In this document: piece by piece, positions 59,220-64,000 of the stretch
Position numbering within the stretch: position 1 is the stretch's first letter
How the letters are laid out: the number at the start of each line of letters is the position of its first letter
NCBI GenBank assembly: GCA_030159075.1
Contig: BROG01000469.1
Coordinates: 126,001 to 190,000 of the forward strand
Direction of reading: 5' to 3'
Length of the DNA: 64,000 nt
Origin: Atrina japonica
Taxonomy: Eukaryota > Mollusca > Bivalvia > Pterioida > Pinnidae
Made by a program: the position numbers and the translations under genes
Notes under the pieces: model-generated
What the model was told of the DNA's origin: nothing
Databases searched by the model: none
The model's input: only the letters and a program-made list of their open reading frames with translations

Positions 59220-59277
59220 TATAATTGACACAAACCATATACAGAAAAAAAACAACGAGAATTGTAAGTACGACCAT
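59220..59277 (-). CDS. Weak candidate for the signal-peptide exon of the receptor gene
   Basis: The minus strand reads ATG at 59277-59275, then a hydrophobic stretch VVLTILVVFFLYMVCVNY, then one codon base before a possible GTAAAA donor from 59219. Phase matches the first receptor exon at 25237, but it would need a 34 kb first intron, the donor is mediocre, and the open frame runs on to 59047. Any hydrophobic open frame has a fair chance of matching phase, so this is only a lead. Confidence 0.15.
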
Positions 59278-59530
59278 CAGCGTGATGTTCAATATATGCT
59301 TTACTGCAGAGGTACATACATGCTATGTTAATGGTGGGATCAGGTGCAACCAGAAAATTTGACACATTCTCTTCTCCAGAAAACCAAATTTTGGAGATTA
59401 TAATTATCTACTTGTGAAAGCAATACAAGTTAAGAACACAATAAACAATAAGATAATCTTTATATGTTAAAGGTCATTTTAATTTTCGTGTATGTTATTG
59501 AGGTGTTTTTTATGTTATGAAGAGACTGAT

Positions 59531-59588
59531 TATGATGATCACGATGATGATAATGATGATGATTATGATGATGATAATAATAATAATA

Positions 59589-59651
<63 letters not shown>
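59531..59651. repeat. (ATG)n-(AAT)n microsatellite
   Basis: ATGATG runs pass into AATAAT over about 120 bp. Confidence 0.96.
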
Positions 59652-59719
59652 GAGCATCACACACTGGTTAATCTATTTCGTCTAGTTCCGAGCAAAGGTG
59701 CATTTTTCTGAATACACTT

Positions 59720-59810
59720 TACGTATTATTAACAATACCAAAGTTATAATTTTACAAAAGAGATCAAAACAAATGCTCAAGACGATCGAGACTCCATCAG
59801 TTGAGCTCAA
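59720..59810 (-). repeat. Hammerhead-repeat relative with collapsed core, copy 3
   Basis: The minus strand reads TTGAGCTCAACTGATGGAGT, then CGATCGTCTTGAGCAT and, after an insertion, TATAACTTTGGTATT. Stem I and the first core bases survive, but the stem II and GAAA segment is missing, so it cannot form the ribozyme. Confidence 0.55.
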
Positions 59811-60079
59811 ATTTGATATAAGATGTACATTTCTGAAAGAATAAGTGATTTCATATAAGGAACAATAAAAAAAATCTAAATATTTTGCCAAATAAGTCTA
59901 AAAGTACCCACTGTAAAAATGAAAATTTCAGCTTTGAGAAGAGTCAAATTTTATATAGAATTTTTTATCACTGTTTTGTTCTAAGCACCTAAGCCTCAGC
60001 TATCTTTATTGTATATGGTATTGTGTTTAAGACCCATATAAGATTTCCAACACCACTTATGGCAATATCGTTTAGCTTC

Positions 60080-61052
60080 ATAGACAAGTGTTTTTTTACT
60101 AAAGGTGGTTCCCGAATTTTAAATATCTAGTGATTAGATATCAGGATACTTATTTTGTCAAACACCACTCTGATTCTACACATACATACACTGAAGTTGA
60201 TATAAGAACATGATGGAATTTCTAATAGACAATATATTTGTAATGTTCAGAGACGTGGTTTTTCAACAAACTGTCGGCATTCCTATGGGAACCAATTGTG
60301 TCCCTTTATTGGCCGACCTGTTCCTTTATTCATTCGAAGAAGACTTCATTCAGAAACTGCCAAATCAAAAGAAGAAAAAGTTAGCGGTGTCCTTTAATTT
60401 GACATTTAGATATATCGACGACGTTTTGTCAACTAATAATGACAATTTTCATACATATGTCAATGCGATATATCCCAGCGAACTAGAAATCAAAGATACA
60501 ACAGAATCAAGCACACACGCTTCATACTTAGACATTTTACTGATTATAAACACAGAAGGGAGATTAGCAACTAAGCTAAAAGACAAACGCGACGATTTCG
60601 GCTTTCCAATCGTAAATTTTCACAAATGATCCGATATGTTAAGGCGTGTACAACATATGAAGATTTCATATACAGAGGTTAACTACTCACTTACAAATTA
60701 TTGACACAGGGATATCGAAAACCGCGTTAGATGTCAACGTTCCGCAAATTTTACCTTCGATATAATAGTCTTGTTTGCGATTACTCTGTTTCACTAAGTG
60801 AAATGTTGAGTTGGCTTTTCGTTGGCGGTTGTTTAGACGTCTGTACCAATTGTGACGAGGATACACGCCTCACGTGTTTCATTGGACTTGACTGTGGACT
60901 CACGGCGGGTGTGACCGGCCGACAGGGGATGCTTACTCCTCCATGGCACCTGATCCCACCTCTTGGTTTCCAGAGGTCCGTGTTTGTCCATTTGTGCCGG
61001 ATTTGTATCTATGTCAAATCTCATTTATACTTTGGTATTTTTTATAATGTAA
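60080..61052 (+). pseudogene. Family A reverse-transcriptase element, most complete copy
   Basis: The frame from 60210 encodes MEFLIDNIFVMFRDVVFQ, GIPMGTNCVPLLADLFLYSF, FRYIDDVLST, SYLDILLII and KRDDFGFPIVNF. A deletion of about 55 bp then removes the SSNIPQSPAYGVY block, with a short TTTC(C)ACA similarity at its edges, and shifts the frame. The C-terminal region resumes at 60731 (FRKFYLRYNSLVCDYS), followed by the shared tail (GGACTCACGGCGGGTGTGAC, CCACCTCTTGGTTTCCAGAG) ending near 61052 in GAGATTTAT-like sequence. The catalytic Asp pair is intact. It is non-functional through frame breaks. No endonuclease domain was seen. Confidence 0.82.
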
Positions 61053-61229
61053 TACAAACAAATATATTGCAGTCTTTACCATAATACTGACAGTTGTTAA
61101 AGAAATTTTCAGCAGTGCGGTACAAGTTTTTTCTTGCTTATTCAAGAAGCGGTGTAAATGAGATGTGATATTAAAAATCATTCTAAATTTAGATGTCCAC
61201 ATTTTCCTCAAAATTAAAGTATTGCAAAA

Positions 61230-61300
61230 TACAATTGGTTAGAGCATTACGCTTAAAACTTCTAAGTCTTTCATTTCAACTCGCTTTCGAGTCCAACTGG
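61230..61300 (+). repeat. Possible degenerate tRNA-like segment
   Basis: TTGGTTAGAGCATTACGCTT and CTTTCGAGTCC resemble A and B boxes. Very degraded; low certainty. Confidence 0.2.
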
Positions 61301-61494
61301 AACCTAAGCTAATTTGTGAGAACGTTTGCCATTTTACATGATACGTTGAGCCCGGATTCCCTGTCACCACTAAAACAGGCAGCCACCATATGACTGCAAT
61401 ATTTTTAGCGTGGAGTAATACAATAATACGAAATATATATTTTTTTTGAAATCTCTAGATAGCATGACATCTTTAGTCACTGGGAGGTATATAT

Positions 61495-61735
61495 TTCAGT
61501 AAACTATTGGAAGTCTCATTGGGACTAACTTTGCCCCTTTCCAAGCCGACTTGTTCTATTACTAATATTTAAGCATATTTTATTCAGAAGGTTCTGAATC
61601 AGAAGAATAAACATTTAGCCATGACCTTTGGATTGACATTAAAATAAATCGATACAGTGACAATCCATTAAGTGTGTCTAAGCATGAGGATTATGCAGAA
61701 TCAAGTATATGTGTTTTATACTTACTAAATACCGG
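61495..61735 (+). pseudogene. Highly diverged reverse-transcriptase fragment of the A/B kind
   Basis: Translation gives TIGSLIGTNFAPFQADLFYY followed by decayed sequence with stops (TFGLTLK, AESS, YLL), a worn version of the GIPMGTNCAPLLADLF-to-YIDD region. Confidence 0.5.
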
Positions 61736-61979
61736 CATATTTGAGAAGTTTAGAGCTGAACCATAAAACAAAGCGTGTTTCATCAGTTGTCCACATGTAA
61801 GTATCGATATTTCTTTATCACTTGTATGTTGTATTAACGTCTCACAAATTTATCGACCTACTGGATCTTGTCCAATGCACGATCATTTCATATAGAAAAT
61901 TAAAGTACATTTTACAAAGGTGCAATGCATCAAGTTTAAAGTCAACAATGCAATGCACTTTTGAACCGCATTTACCATC

Positions 61980-62022
61980 TTGAGCATTTCTTTTGGATTT
62001 TTTTTTTTTTTTTTTTTTTTTG
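61980..62022. repeat. Poly-T tract
   Basis: A T run of more than 20 bases at about 61997-62021. Surrounding sequence (61740-62300) holds no recognised gene. Confidence 0.8.
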
Positions 62023-62302
62023 GAAAATATTAACCTTATAACATCTATGCTCATTACCATCTTGAACATTTGTTTTTGAATTATAATGTAAAGTTATAAT
62101 ATTTGTATTGTTAATAATATTGATCCAGCTTGTGCATAAATAATAGGATCAGGATAGATTCCAAGTAAGTTTTGATTCTTATTTGACCTCACCCTAAAGG
62201 TATGTCAGGCCAGATAGTAGGAAATGCTAACACCTCATAACACAATTCCAACTCTGGATATTCGAGAGATCCGCGTCTTTCTAATAAGCACTGCGTTTGT
62301 AT

Positions 62303-62448
<146 letters not shown>

Positions 62449-62559
62449 AGTATTGATATTATTCATTACAATTATTTTTACTATTTTATCATTACTATTG
62501 CCATTATTGTCACTGCTGTCGTCGTCATCATCGTCATTCACAAATTGTATCACCGTAGC

Positions 62560-64000
<1,441 letters not shown>

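Noticed and set aside
59330..59352. GGTGGGATCAGGTGCAACC as another family A tail
   Set aside because: Only about 19 bases match; too short to call.

Overview
This is a gene-poor, AT-rich, repeat-dense piece of animal nuclear DNA. Spliced exons with GT/AG borders, tRNA-derived SINE sequence, long microsatellites and a mosaic of decayed transposons all point to a eukaryote. The single recognisable host gene has the character of a molluscan or other lophotrochozoan nicotinic receptor, and the SINE tail is of a kind typical of bivalves. A bivalve mollusc is the most likely source, by inference only. I see no bacterial genes, operons or CRISPR arrays.

The host gene lies on the minus strand between 25237 and 17327. 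Six exons, all joining in consistent phase, encode 484 residues of a Cys-loop receptor subunit of the nicotinic acetylcholine receptor family: ligand-binding domain, Cys-loop, vicinal cysteines of loop C, M1 to M4 and a short cytoplasmic loop. The signal-peptide exon is not securely found; a weak phase-compatible candidate lies at 59277-59220. The M1-M2 linker carries Pro-Ala where cation channels carry Gly-Glu, so the subunit may form an acetylcholine-gated anion channel. Its introns hold a small TA-flanked MITE, ATT/ATC microsatellites, a tRNA-like segment and a truncated retroelement.

The rest is mobile and repetitive DNA. Two related reverse-transcriptase element families (here called A and B) leave broken coding copies at 1.5-2.6, 18.1-18.8, 34.1-35.7 and 60.1-61.1 kb, and many 3'-tail fragments at 7.6, 8.1, 9.0, 9.5-10.2, 16.3, 31.0, 39.0-39.5, 45.2 and 50.8 kb. 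A decayed LTR-type gag lies at 6.1-7.25 kb. It is interrupted by a short repeat that folds as a hammerhead ribozyme; relatives of that repeat sit at 56.65 and 59.72 kb.

DNA-transposon-like structures include a 4.66 kb foldback element (40392-45055) with perfect 6-bp flanking duplications and a nested 405 bp relative; a 303 bp terminal-inverted-repeat element inserted in a retroelement tail (16401-16703); a family of TA-flanked MITEs; and a 0.5 kb inverted-repeat element at 52.1-52.6 kb. A 50-bp satellite with about 500-bp higher-order periodicity fills 31.17-32.96 kb. Stretches from 11.3 to 14.2, 35.7 to 39.0, 45.4 to 50.7, 53 to 54.6 and 57.2 to 59.0 kb show nothing I can call with confidence.
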